From Strigamia acuminata (Eukaryota; Arthropoda; Chilopoda; Geophilomorpha; Linotaeniidae), in the NCBI GenBank assembly GCA_949358305.1, contig OX442322.1, positions 310,001-374,000 on the forward strand: a stretch of 64,000 nucleotides of DNA, read 5' to 3'. Position numbers and translations under genes: made by a program. Below the pieces are notes generated by a model that worked only from the letters and a program-made list of their open reading frames with translations, had not been told where the DNA came from and did not search any database. Positions 30,805 through 40,392 of this stretch are shown here, one piece after another; the stretch's first letter is position 1; every line of letters starts with the position of its first letter.

Positions 30805-31788
30805 TTAAAAAGACCAAGTCACGTTACTTTCGGCAAGGCGAGCCAGTACGGCCCGTAAGCGTCTGTCGTGCTCCTCGACCGTCGCGCCATACACAAAAAT
30901 ATCGTCGATGTTGCACCACGTCCCGTCTAGTCCTTCGAGTATTTCCATCATGCGTTTCTGGAAAACTTCCAGTGCTGCGACGATGCCAAATGGCAGTCTG
31001 GTAAACTTGAAACGGCCAAATGGTGTAATGAAGGTCGTTAAAAGTTGAGACGCCTTGTCGAGCTCACATTGCCAAAACCCGTGGTTGGCATCGAGTTTAG
31101 AAAAATATTTGGCTCCGCTGAGTTGTCCAAACAAGTTCTCCGTATTGGGCATTGGGTAAATTTCCCTTTTTACGTAAACGTTCAAAGGGACGTAATCGAC
31201 GCACATCCTAATCGTTCCGTCCGGTTTAGGAACTGTCACGAGACCGGAGCACCAATCGGTTGGCTCATCAACTGGTTCAATGACGCCAAGAAGTAGCATG
31301 CGGTCAAGATTCTTCCTAATTTCAGCCAGTTTCGGAATTGGAGCGCGACGTGGTGTTGTCAGCGCGTGTGGAACGGCGCCTTCCTTCAAACGGATTTTAT
31401 ACGGGATTTTAACACACCCCAATCCCTTGAAAATATTTGGAAATTCGACTTCCGGCTGCACGGATGACGCAGAGGTTGTGTGAGTGTCCGACACTGCGTC
31501 AACACGCCGAACAAGACCGAGACGCACGCACGTGTCGCCATCTAGTAGGGGTCGACCAAGTTTCTTCACCACGAAAATTTGAGTGCGCACTCTTCTATTC
31601 TTGTAAATGATGTCGTTGTAGAAAGATCCGACTGTATCCATTTGTTCTCCATTTGCACTTTGAAGAGACCGATCTGGTGTGGTCAGTTTGACGGATGGGA
31701 ACAGTTTTTGGAATGTCAGGTGAGAGAGACAGGTGACGTCCGCGCCTGTATCGATATGAAATGTGAGTTTGGTTCTGCGAATTTCCAC
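30805..31788 (-). pseudogene. Gypsy C protease and reverse transcriptase, first part
   Basis: Protease site FHIDTGADVTCLS is intact. The RT has LTTPRRAPIP, MCVDYVPLN, FSKLDANHGFWQ, RLPFGI and NIDDIFVYG with both aspartates. It breaks off at AESNVTW, where copia element B begins, and resumes at 25744. The sequence just upstream of EIRRTKL (SEKWGAQV) reads back to the MITE at 31829-32045. Confidence 0.9.
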
Positions 31789-31828
31789 CTGTGCACCCCA
31801 CTTCTCTGATTGTCGAATGACATTAATG

Positions 31829-32045
31829 CAGGGGCGGATCTAGCTTTTCGGGGGCCCGGGGCTTGAGGTTTTTTCGGGGCCCCTTTCTCACAATTTTTTC
31901 GCGACCTTTCTTCTTTTTTCTTTTTTTTAGCAACTTTTTTTTTTTTTTTTTTTTTTTTAGTACCTGGCCCAGAGTCTCGGGGGCCCCCTAAAATTTGGGG
32001 GCCCGGGGCTCAAGCCCCAATAGCCCGGTGCTAGATCCGCCACTG
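31829..32045. mobile_element. hAT-type MITE inside gypsy C
   Basis: 217 bp with terminal inverted repeats CAGGGGCGGATCTAG / CTAGATCCGCCACTG and an exact 8-bp target duplication CATTAATG (31821-31828 and 32046-32053). The inside is a GGGGCCC-rich inverted structure around a T-rich run. It separates the Gag zinc knuckles from the protease. Confidence 0.92.
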
Positions 32046-32053
32046 CATTAATG

Positions 32054-32974
32054 TCCGCTTTGCCAGTAACGCTGGCGCTAGTGACGCCGCCAAGAAAATC
32101 GTACAACGACGCGTCATTCTCGGTTTCCGTAGAGTCGACGGCACCTGCTGTCGCCGTTGTTTTTGGCTGGGAACGGCACATCCTCGAGTAATGGCCAGTT
32201 CGCTTACAGTTAGAACAGACTGAAGCGATGGCCGGGCACTGTGGTGTGAAATGGCTTTCGTAGCCACAATTCAAACACGGTTGGTCGCTTCTTTTGTTGA
32301 CAAATGTGGATTGTTTGTCGGCAGGTTGCGGTTTAACACCATTGTTCCCCCCGGTTTGGTGGTTGGGAACGGTTGAATTTTACATGATCGACTTCCGATT
32401 TAATTGTTTTCTCGTCGGAGTTTGTGATGTCGGACTGCTGGCGGCGAACTCGCTCGCTCATCCGCGCCATATCGACTGCCTTCGTCAACGTGAGGTTATC
32501 AATCATTTGCATTTTTTCACTTAGCTGTCGGTTTTTCATGCCAACTATGATCCTATCGCAGACGAGGGTGTCGTGAAACGTATCCGCCGTGAGGTTTCCA
32601 ATCTCGCACTTCTCCGCCAACGCGTATACCAAGGTAATAAAATCATCGACGGACTCTCCGTCGTTCTGGACTCGCTGGTGAAAGCGGGTGCGCTCGTACA
32701 CAAGATTTTTCTTCGCCACGAGGTGTGTGTCGAATGCGGCAATAACATCGGCATAAACTAACATTTGGGCTTTCGTCAGCTTCAGCTTTGTCAAAACGTC
32801 CTCCGCTCTGTCCCCCATGCAGTACAGGAGACCGTTGATGCGTTTGTTGTCTTCCTTCTTAGCGAGGCCGCTAAATATTGCGTATCGCTCGAATCGCCGT
32901 CTCCAGAGCGGCCACGCGGTCGCGTCGGTGAAATTGAATTCTTTCAGCAAAGGAACACCGTTTGTAGTCGACAT
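32054..32974 (-). pseudogene. Gypsy C gag
   Basis: ATG at 32972-32974, MSTTNGVPLLKEF, then TAWPLWRRRFERYA, DRAEDVL and FHQRVQNDGESVDDF, as in insect K02A2.6/Mag-like Gag proteins. The main frame closes at 32333. The zinc knuckles (CLNCGYESHFTPQC, CSNCKRTGHYSRMC) lie in another frame to 32054, with the shift near a G run at about 32350. That is either a 1-bp deletion or a frameshift site. Confidence 0.85.
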
Positions 32975-33040
32975 CGTAGCGGTAACTGATGTACTGGTCG
33001 TCTATTCGGTTGAATGGAATGAATATGTGATAAAAAGTTC

Positions 33041-33058
33041 GTTTTTACGCTGCCACCA
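33041..33058 (-). promoter_or_regulatory. Primer binding site of gypsy C
   Basis: TGGTGGCAGCGTAAAAAC on the minus strand, immediately after the 5' LTR. The cognate tRNA is not assigned. Confidence 0.6.
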
Positions 33059-33215
33059 TGTAGTATTAATGAAATGAATTGACATGCGACATGTAGGCTT
33101 AAAGGTAAATTCACAAGTGTCTTTATTCAAATTTCAACCTCCCCTCACTAGGGGAACCCTGGTCATGGTCACTCCCTTGACCAATGGCCCTTCTACGGAA
33201 GCCCATGATAACACA
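33059..33215 (-). repeat. 5' LTR of gypsy C
   Basis: 157 bp, near-identical partner of 23464-23620, followed by the CTTGC target duplication. Confidence 0.92.
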
Positions 33216-33220
33216 CTTGC

Positions 33221-33385
33221 CGAATTAAAAGTTGATAAATTTTGGGCTGGAAACGATCTCAAAGACAATCTGTTTACACAATTAAAACTACCGAAACGCA
33301 CTTTCGTTCGTATTACGCGAACCGTTAGGCCTAGAAGTTCGTTCTTTTTTTTACGTAGAAAGCTCGTTTTTTTGTTTACGTCTTG
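33221..33385 (+). pseudogene. Second part of the ORF split by gypsy C
   Basis: In phase with the frame starting at 23411 once element C and one CTTGC copy are removed. It is lysine- and arginine-rich and ends FLFTS at a TGA near 33383-33385. No family recognised. Confidence 0.4.
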
Positions 33386-33485
33386 ATGTATTTTATAAAA
33401 TTTTAGGCGCTTTTAAAAGTACTTTATTTTGATGCCGAAAGTACCGTTAAAACACTGAATTGGCATCCATTTTGATTTAGTCATT

Positions 33486-33632
33486 AATCATTCGCACCAC
33501 TGAATAGAGGGAGGCGGGACATCAAGGCCACTTCTACAATTCAAAGTTGCCACATGGAGTTGTAGTAGTGGAGTTGTAAAAATGACCTTGATGTCCCGCT
33601 GCTCTGCTCCTCTCCATTCAGTCGTGCGAATG
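33486..33632. repeat. Hairpin with internal side-stem
   Basis: CATTCGCACCACTGAAT...CAGTCGTGCGAATG forms an outer stem continuing through GCGGGACATCAAGG / CCTTGATGTCCCGC. The centre contains a second small stem (CCAC...GTGG). Such T- or Y-shaped palindromes occur in parvovirus termini and in small foldback MITEs. It lies just inside the right arm of the long inverted repeat. Confidence 0.75.
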
Positions 33633-33649
33633 ACTGGTGTCAAATTCAT

Positions 33650-33975
33650 TGTTGTTTGAGAAGCATAAAAAAAAAAAAAAAAAAACGCGGCTGAACATAT
33701 GAGGGTTAGATAAGATATGACGCAGTGTTTAATTGTGTAATTTTCGAGGCGGACAAGTTCATTTTTTTTTAGGGTGAAACGGCAGAAAAGGTAAAAACCA
33801 GCCAATCAGAGATCGTTTACCCGCGAATAAATCAGTTGACGTAATTATGAATGTATAAAAAGAGCACCAATCTCCCGCAATAAATCAGTTCCCCGCCCTC
33901 CTTACGATTGAAAGGGCCGCTGTTTCCACGCTGGACGTTTCAATTTTTTGCTCATTGGAAGAAAGACGGAGGTAT
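33650..33975 (+). repeat. Right arm of the long inverted repeat with promoter
   Basis: Inverted partner of 22878-23215. On the plus strand it carries TATAAAA (33854-33860) and an initiator-like TCAGT (33885-33889) 33 bases on, pointing outward. No long ORF follows; a 10-codon frame starts near 34009. Confidence 0.75.
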
Positions 33976-34760
33976 TCACACTATTGGATTCGGACTACCC
34001 ATGCAGAAAAGTTTGAACCGTCCAACTTCTTGATAGATCGATGGTCATCAAATTTATCCTCTGATGACATTGTTGATACGTGAAGAATACAATTCCAAAT
34101 AAATTGAAGCACTTCACAAAAATTTACTTTTCTAGCACTTTACAAATAAATGCCCACCACAAATCAAGGTGAACATAAATCACTCTTCCCTGGGCTAATT
34201 CCTCTAAAGGAAAGTAAAACTCCACACCAATGCTAGCAGGGATTTCCGTTCGACTCCTGGGTCGCGGGACCGTCCCAGTAAATACTAGGCACTGTCTGGT
34301 CGAAGTGTAATCGATGATGCTAAGCGATCCCCCAACAAAAACCTTCAAATGATCTTAAATGACAACAAAGGGAATTGCGAAAGCCACAACTCATGACCTC
34401 GAACCTTTATATCGTAAGAGGTTAAAAGTTAGGTTAGCTTAGGTTAGGTTAGCCCGACACTTTTACGGCTAAAATATTCGAAAGCAAAATATTTTTTATT
34501 TTGAAATGTCGGTTTTGGAGTAGAAATGAAGTTTAACATGGGATCCTATGTGATCCAGTCCCCTAGTTTTTACTACAACAATAAATGTCTAAAATTGTAG
34601 TGGAATAAAATATAAATAGTAATTTATATTTTATTCACTCAAAAATTATCGAAATTTGAAATTACCGCTAAAACGTATCAGCGCCATCTATGGGCGAAAT
34701 AATCGTCCTAATCTAGCAAAGTGTATGACAGTTTAACCGTCACAAGTCCCCCTTAAATAT
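33976..34760. other. No gene seen
   Basis: AT-rich sequence with a short TTAGG-like run near 34430-34452 and no convincing coding, RNA or repeat structure otherwise. Confidence 0.6.
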
Positions 34761-34768
34761 ATGTCAAT

Positions 34769-35250
34769 TAGGCATGAGAACGGGACCAATTTTCGGGTCC
34801 CGTCCCGTCCCGAGTCCCGAAAATTTAAATTTTCGGGTCCCGTCCCGTCCCGAGTCCCGAAAATTTAAAATTTTTGGGTCCCGACCCGTCCCGAATCCCG
34901 AAAATTTCAACTTTTCGGGTCCCGAACCGTCCCGAATCTGGAAAATTTCAAATTTTTGGATCCCGACCAGTCCCATGTCTCGAAATTTTTATGTATTTTA
35001 TGTTTTTTTATGTTTTTTTTTATGTTTTTTATGTTATTTTATGTTTTTTTTATGTTTTTTAATGTATTTTTATGTTTTTTTTTATTTTTCTGAAAGTCCG
35101 CCAGTCCCGTTCCGTCCCGTGTCCCGAATTTTCTGGTCCCGTCCCGTCCCGAATCCCGTAATATAAAAAATTTCTGGTCCCGTCCCGTCCCGTATCCCGC
35201 TACGGGACCGGGACGGGACCGGGAATATCCCGGTCCCGTTCTCATGCCTA
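34769..35250. mobile_element. hAT-type MITE built of GTCCC repeats
   Basis: 482 bp with perfect 19-bp terminal inverted repeats TAGGCATGAGAACGGGACC (34769-34787, 35232-35250) and an exact 8-bp target duplication ATGTCAAT (34761-34768, 35251-35258). The interior is four units of about 60 bp built on CCCGTCCCGAGTCCCGAAAA, then a TATGTTTTT run, then the unit again. Frames through it are repeat artefacts. Confidence 0.93.
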
Positions 35251-35258
35251 ATGTCAAT

Positions 35259-35974
35259 ACTTGTATTTACATACTATTTACCTATATATCTTGAGGATCA
35301 AGACTACACTGTCATCTAGAGAACTCGGGTTGCAATCCTTGGTAAGTAAAAAACCTCTCTTTTATATTTTAATTATATAAAGAAAGAGTATTTCTTAAAC
35401 AACTGCTTCAAAATATTTATTAAGATTTTAGAAAAATCAGAATAATCAAAACCTGTACATTAAGTGACCTAACAAAATCTTTTTTCCATTGCAGAGAGAC
35501 TTATCTCAACAATAGATCGGAACAACGGAAGAACATCAAAACTGTAAATTATTAGTTAAAATGACAAATTTGAACTCGACCTTTACAATCTTCTACTTGA
35601 AAATGTAAAAACACACAGAATAAATTTTGTTACGGATTAAAACTTGTTAATAAAATTCGACAATTATTTTCACAAAAAAATTAACTCCTCAATGAAAATA
35701 TAATAATTTGCAAATTAACACTTTATACGTTAAAATTAATAATTTAAGATTAATTGTATCAACTCAACAATCATTTAGAAATAGAATATTTAACTGAACG
35801 TTCGTTATTTCGAAGGGTTTATCCTGTTAGGGGAAGAAGGAAAATAACAAATCCTAACTCAAACTGGCAGCTTTGGTTTAAACGTCTCAAGAAGATTCTG
35901 AGCTGTAAATGTTACCTCTAACGCATATCCCATCGGAATTAAGGAAGGTAACGAATCCTTAATTCTCGAGCGTT
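35259..35974. other. No gene seen; possible end of gypsy fragment D
   Basis: AT-rich. The 3' LTR of element D should lie here, but no TG...CA pair, purine tract or second copy can be supported. Confidence 0.5.
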
Positions 35975-36764
35975 TTAATCTAACTCTGAATCTTCTAAAA
36001 GTTCGTCCGCGGCAGTTGCAGTGGTATATGCAGGAGTGGTCGGATTGCCAATTAAAGCAGCGGTGACAATCGCAGCAGCAATTTCTAGACTCATGGGTAC
36101 TTCCTGCTGTCCTGTCGTTTCCGGTTCTACCTCCAATCGCAATGGATCCCGAGCCGACCCATGTTGTTGCTCAGTGAATACTTCTAGTGGGTCCAGGCCT
36201 CCCATAGGTGAAACTTGGGTAGGCGCCGACTCAACATACAAAAGGTGGTGGTCTGGTAGCCCCTCGTGCCATCCATTTTTTATCGAGGAGTGGGTGTCGT
36301 ATGAAATCTTATTCAGGAGTTGGCACCACACATAAGATCGGGTCTGGAAGGTCTCGGCTCGCATCGGGTGGAAAATTCACTGCATTATGGTCAAAGGAAT
36401 TGAATAATCGGGACTTGTACCTTCCTTTAGTGCCGTTCTGATCTGTTTCGCCGCTTCAATGAGAACAGGACGATAGTGTTTGATTTCCGCATTCGCTCGC
36501 TCCTGAATGGTCAACTCAGGTGGTGATAAAAATGGAGAAACCATTAAGATGACCGGCTCGGGCTTAACATGGATATTGACGGTTGGAATAGCATCTTCAG
36601 TCGTCTCAACAACTTGTCCTTCCATTGGAGGAGCAGAAGAAGTCGTGGGCGCCATTGCTTCAGGAGTGGTTGCTAATTTCAACGTTGAGACAACCTGGCT
36701 CATTTTGGCGATGGCGGAGTCCGATTCTGTATCGTGTTACGGCTCGGTTAGTCCTCCTCGTGGG
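35975..36764 (-). pseudogene. Element D second 3' ORF, interrupted
   Basis: One frame from ATG near 36762 (MSSDSTPRGGLTEP) with a TAA soon after, then MSQVVSTLKLATTPEAM to a TGA at about 36377, then in the same frame to 35975. The part after the TGA has RSYVWCQLLNKISYD and PDHHLLYVES. These resemble TQIWVHKRRISTD and PGHTQFFINES near the end of the element 1 protein. Ala/Thr-rich C-terminus. Function unknown; the likeness is short and needs a profile search. Confidence 0.5.
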
Positions 36765-36805
36765 GTCGAGTCGCTGGACATTTGCGCCGGATCTAAATAA
36801 ATTGC

Positions 36806-37666
36806 TTATTCCGGGCCTTGGTGGATGAGACCACATTCGCGACACATCGCCCAATTGCGTGCTGTTGGCGTACTTAACCCTTTGACAATGAACGGGAGAA
36901 TTTCTTCGTTCCACATACTGGATATGGAAACGCGCTTACCGCCGTGACAGTTCACGCAGACTACGGCGTGAATACCGGACAAAAGGGAGGACAACCACCC
37001 GCATCCTGCGCACAATGGAAAGAACATAAGCTTCGATTTAGGCATGATGTTGGTTCCCAAGGCGGCAGCTTCCATATCGCGAAACACGTGTTCTCGCCTC
37101 TGCTTACGATAGCTGGGTAAGTTGAGCTCCGATATCGAGCGAGCTTGCGAGGTTGGACAAGTCAACGCTTCGGACGAAGATGCCAGCGTGGACTTGGTGG
37201 GTCCTTTGGGCTTGCCGGTTTTGCCTCGACTAGCGGTATCGCGAGGATTTCGTGGTCGGGCAAACTGCCTGCTGGTAGTCTGAGGTGGAGCTTCTTCGTA
37301 CGATTCTTCTTCTTGCGAGAAGTCATCTTGGCGCCGTCTCCTTGAAGCAGAACGGGAATATTGTGACGAGTCGTCAGAAAAATCCCAATTCGGAGTCTCG
37401 CGGGGTGTATCATAAGTTACAACACGCTGACTTGTTTGACGACCTCTGGATGAACGCGAGTCGGTCGGACTAACTCCCATGGCGGTCCTAATTCGGGGCG
37501 GCACGAGATCCGGGTTGTCTCGGGCCCAATTGGCGACAAGCTCTGGGTCAGATGAAGGGTTTACGAAGCGATAATCTGTTTCTTCAGACTCCACTGGATC
37601 CCAATGCATATACTGCCGCTTGCTAGCACGACCTCGGCGACTCATTGCGTCTTCAAGAAAATACAA
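36806..37666 (-). CDS. Element D first 3' ORF with zinc-ribbon-like end
   Basis: 286 codons open; the likely start is the second Met (MSRRGRASKRQYMHWDP). An acidic and Ser/Arg-rich region is followed by a C-terminal part with paired cysteines: CAGCGW, CVNCHGG and CRECG, looking like one or two zinc-binding ribbons. It is in the same frame as the next ORF, separated by a TAA. No homologue is recognised. The matching ORF of element 1 (2632-3582) lacks these cysteines. Confidence 0.55.
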   Translation of the reverse strand: MYFLEDAMSRRGRASKRQYMHWDPVESEETDYRFVNPSSDPELVANWARDNPDLVPPRIRTAMGVSPTDSRSSRGRQTSQRVVTYDTPRETPNWDFSDDSSQYSRSASRRRRQDDFSQEEESYEEAPPQTTSRQFARPRNPRDTASRGKTGKPKGPTKSTLASSSEALTCPTSQARSISELNLPSYRKQRREHVFRDMEAAALGTNIMPKSKLMFFPLCAGCGWLSSLLSGIHAVVCVNCHGGKRVSISSMWNEEILPFIVKGLSTPTARNWAMCRECGLIHQGPE

Positions 37667-38946
37667 AATTTATTTGAGAACATGAATCGAAATGTCGACA
37701 ACTAATTTAATTTAAAATTAAATTAATTGTTGGTCTAAAACCAGGTTAATTCCATAATTAATTTTCAAGTTCTTTTTGTCTGCATAATTCCCTAATTTTC
37801 GAATAATTATTCAAATTAATAATTATTTGAAAATGTGGTAGATAATTTCACCTTATTCATTTTAAACAATATCTTCGGCAAAATATTCAAACTAGTGTTT
37901 ATTTAATAAAATAAACCCCATTTTTATATTTATGCGGCATAACAACTAATAAACTTGTCAAAATATTGTAATATTTTTGCAAGTGTTTTTAGTATTCAAC
38001 AATAGCCAATCTAAATGGCATTATCCACACTGATAATTGCGTGTTTCGTTCGAGTAAGTTATTTTCCACCCGACCTCTGGCGGTGATTGCTACTATCATA
38101 CACGTGACTCGTTAACACATGTATGCTCACCAATCTCAAAGGAACTTAAGAGATATTTTTATCCTTCATAAAATAAACACTTACTAACTAGGTGTAGTCC
38201 TAGAAGGGTATATTTGGCTAGTTTAATGTCTAGCTTCACGTATTTGCGAGGGTTGCTCGGTTCCGGTGAAGTTGGCCGATAAAATCGTTGGGTGGCAAGT
38301 GCGAATTCTTGGTCCGCTGTAATGAATGCTTAACCAAATAAAATATTATCAACTGATGTCAAAATATTCTAAATTTTGACAAACATTGCTTAAAATATTT
38401 ATCGGAAATTCACTTAGTGAGTTCGTGTGAGGCTTACTCGCGTTTCAGCCACGGAGTGGTTTCGATAATCAAGCGATGTGCCAGTAATTTCCAAGTTTGA
38501 ACTGATGTTTGTCAAATTGAAAATTGATAAAATATAAACGATAAGTGTTCAAAATCATCTAGATTTTAACTCACTAAATTCCAGCGAAAATCCGTTAAAG
38601 CGTCGAAAAGTCGAGAATAATCCTTGGTTCAGTCCAGTATAAAACTTGACGAACAAGTGAGTGATAATCTCAAACCAGGGGTTAAGGGGAGTTTCGAGGA
38701 GTAATTTGATTGGTCAGTAATTACTCATCTCGAAGTTTCTATTAACCCAAAGGGGAAAACACAGTTTCAAGTTAATGTTTACACGTAGATTAATTTAAAT
38801 ACAATCCGCTGTATAAAAATAACTCAAACTTTTGTTAAATTTTATCTACATTGGTGAAATGTTTTTAATTAATAAAATTTAACAATCCTTCGTAAATATG
38901 ATTGGAAATATTTATTTAAAATAAGATATTTTTAATATATTGTGTT
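37667..38946 (-). other. Non-coding gap in element D
   Basis: AT-rich, no long frame; equivalent in position to 1588-2631 in element 1. It contains repeated TCAAAATATT-like strings near 37870-37970 and 38345-38400. Confidence 0.5.
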
Positions 38947-40392
38947 TTAACCCAACTTGACTTGTTTTAAACAATTTACGAGTTGTACAAAATCGGTCAC
39001 GTATTTTGTGTTTGGTTTAGGTCTACGTTTAGACTGTCGAACGGGGGACGGAAATCTTTTCCTCTTTTTAGATGGATTTTGAGGAGTTTCGTCCTCTTTA
39101 GAAGGAATTTGAGAAGTTTCCTCCTCTTTTTCTTCAACCAAATTCTCTGTTTCCATGGACACAGGTTCGTTTATTAATTCGGAAGAATTAATAACTTGAC
39201 CTGCCATCCAATCTGGAGTTGGGTGCGACTCGTTGGTACCGACTTTCTGATCTAATGTCCATTCTTCAATCGGATAACTTGGGATATAAGGCATTAAATC
39301 CTGTATGTTGATCGCTTTTGCTTTTGTATTGTCAGAGAGCTTCCGTAGCTCGTAGGAACCTCCGCCGAGAACAGCCGTAATTTCCCAAGGTCCATCACGT
39401 TTCTCAGCGAATCCTGCCGAAATCCTTTTATCTTTATTCGATAAAATATGTGTGGCTTTCCACACGAGATCTCCTTTAGAAAATTGACAAATATAATATT
39501 TGTCTTTATGTAGTCGATCATGCTTCTCGTAATTCGATTGAATTTTCCGATGCATTTCGCTGTGGGCACGTCTAATTACGTCTAAAATGCTATAGACATA
39601 AGCTTCGAGATTTTCCTTGTCGAATTTGATAGCGTGTTTAGTAATAAGCGGGTCAAATGGCAAAGGAACAATTCTTCCCGTATTAAGAATCATCGGTGAA
39701 CAATTTGTTGCCTCGAACTTGGCGGTGCGCATCGCAAAGGCAAAAGAGTTTAAATATTTTGGCCAATGGGAGTGAATTTCCAAGTATAAAGCTAGCATCA
39801 TTTTCAAAGACCTGTTAGCCCGCTCTGTAATATTAGCGGCAGCGTGGTATGGGCTAATGTGAGCAATATCTACGTGATTTTTTCGACAAAAATCATTAAA
39901 TATTGTCGACACGAATTGTTTACCGTTGTCGGAGATTATCTTTTTTGGATATCCCCAACGGTGGAAAACTTCGCTCAATTTGTTAACAATACATTCACTT
40001 GATGCAGTCGCTAGTGGGAAGACTTCAATCCATTTTGTACAATTATCAATGATTACTAAAATCCATTTTAATTGTGAACGACCGGCTGGCTTTGGCCCCA
40101 TCAGGTCAATGCTAATTGTCTCCCACGGGTTGGTCATGTTGTGGGGTGTGTAGCTTGCCCGATGCTTTTGGTGTTGACTAGGTTTGTATTGTTGGCAATG
40201 AGTGCAACTGCGAACGTAGTTTCGAGTGTCTTTGCTCATTCTGGGCCAAAAATACATCTTTTTTGCTCTATCTAGGGTTTTACTCATGCCAGCGTGTCCT
40301 GTAAGTGGATGGCCATGGCATGCGAATAACGCACGTCTCACAAGGGAGCGTGGAATTACCGCCTTAAACTCGTTGCCTGTGTATCTGGCATC
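38947..40392 (-). CDS. Element D gypsy integrase
   Basis: Zinc module HGHPLTGHAGM with CTHCQQYKP, then the core ISIDLMGPKP, ISDNGKQFV and NITERANRSLK, so the D-D-E set is complete. The C-terminal domain (SKGDLVWKATHILSN, FAEKRDGPWEI) strongly resembles element 1 (NDLVWKETHILSN, LADKRDGPYVV). The acidic linker and basic tail (KKRKRFPSPVRQSKRRPKP) are also shared. The frame is open up to a TGA just before 40389. Confidence 0.88.
   Translation of the reverse strand, partial: DARYTGNEFKAVIPRSLVRRALFACHGHPLTGHAGMSKTLDRAKKMYFWPRMSKDTRNYVRSCTHCQQYKPSQHQKHRASYTPHNMTNPWETISIDLMGPKPAGRSQLKWILVIIDNCTKWIEVFPLATASSECIVNKLSEVFHRWGYPKKIISDNGKQFVSTIFNDFCRKNHVDIAHISPYHAAANITERANRSLKMMLALYLEIHSHWPKYLNSFAFAMRTAKFEATNCSPMILNTGRIVPLPFDPLITKHAIKFDKENLEAYVYSILDVIRRAHSEMHRKIQSNYEKHDRLHKDKYYICQFSKGDLVWKATHILSNKDKRISAGFAEKRDGPWEITAVLGGGSYELRKLSDNTKAKAINIQDLMPYIPSYPIEEWTLDQKVGTNESHPTPDWMAGQVINSSELINEPVSMETENLVEEKEEETSQIPSKEDETPQNPSKKRKRFPSPVRQSKRRPKPNTKYVTDFVQLVNCLKQVKLG

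Larger units (their letters stand above)
25759..30808 (+). mobile_element. Ty1/copia retrotransposon B, nested in gypsy C, 3' truncated
   Basis: Starts at TGTTGGG (25759), with a 526-bp 5' LTR, primer site, a long leader, a gag-like ORF and an integrase-like ORF. It then stops near 30800-30808, where the gypsy RT resumes. RT, RNase H and the 3' LTR are absent. The last bases are a purine tract (CAGAGGGGGAAAT) of the kind that precedes an LTR, and a similar tract lies at about 30722. A few codons of gypsy C are missing at the junction, so deletion followed insertion. Catalytic residues are lost in both ORFs. Confidence 0.82.
23464..33215 (-). mobile_element. Ty3/gypsy retrotransposon C, complete, with two nested insertions
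   Basis: Two 157-bp LTRs (23464-23620 and 33059-33215) and a perfect 5-bp target duplication CTTGC (23459-23463 and 33216-33220). Read on the minus strand: 5' LTR, primer site, gag, zinc knuckles, protease, RT, RNase H, integrase, polypurine tract, 3' LTR. Copia element B sits inside the RT, and a MITE (31829-32045) between zinc knuckle and protease. Gag opens like insect K02A2.6/Mag-type elements (TAWPLWRRRFERYA). Frameshifts and a mutated integrase show that it is dead. Confidence 0.93.
35975..40392 (-). mobile_element. Ty3/gypsy fragment D with 3' ORFs
   Basis: Minus-strand order: integrase (40392-38947), about 1.3 kb gap, ORF 37666-36806, ORF 36764-35975. This matches element 1. It is cut at the 5' side near 40389 (similarity to the integrase begins at ARYTGNEFKAVIP), and no LTR is recognised. 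Confidence 0.8.

Noticed and set aside
33084-33386. 100-codon plus frame starting inside the gypsy C LTR
   Set aside because: Its first part is LTR sequence; only the part after 33220 is considered, as the second half of the split ORF.
34774-35166. Proline/arginine-rich ORFs in the GTCCC repeat
   Set aside because: Periodic artefacts of the MITE's internal repeat.
36021-36335. Plus-strand frame opposite the element D ORF
   Set aside because: Antisense shadow; the minus frame continues the same-frame series from 37666.
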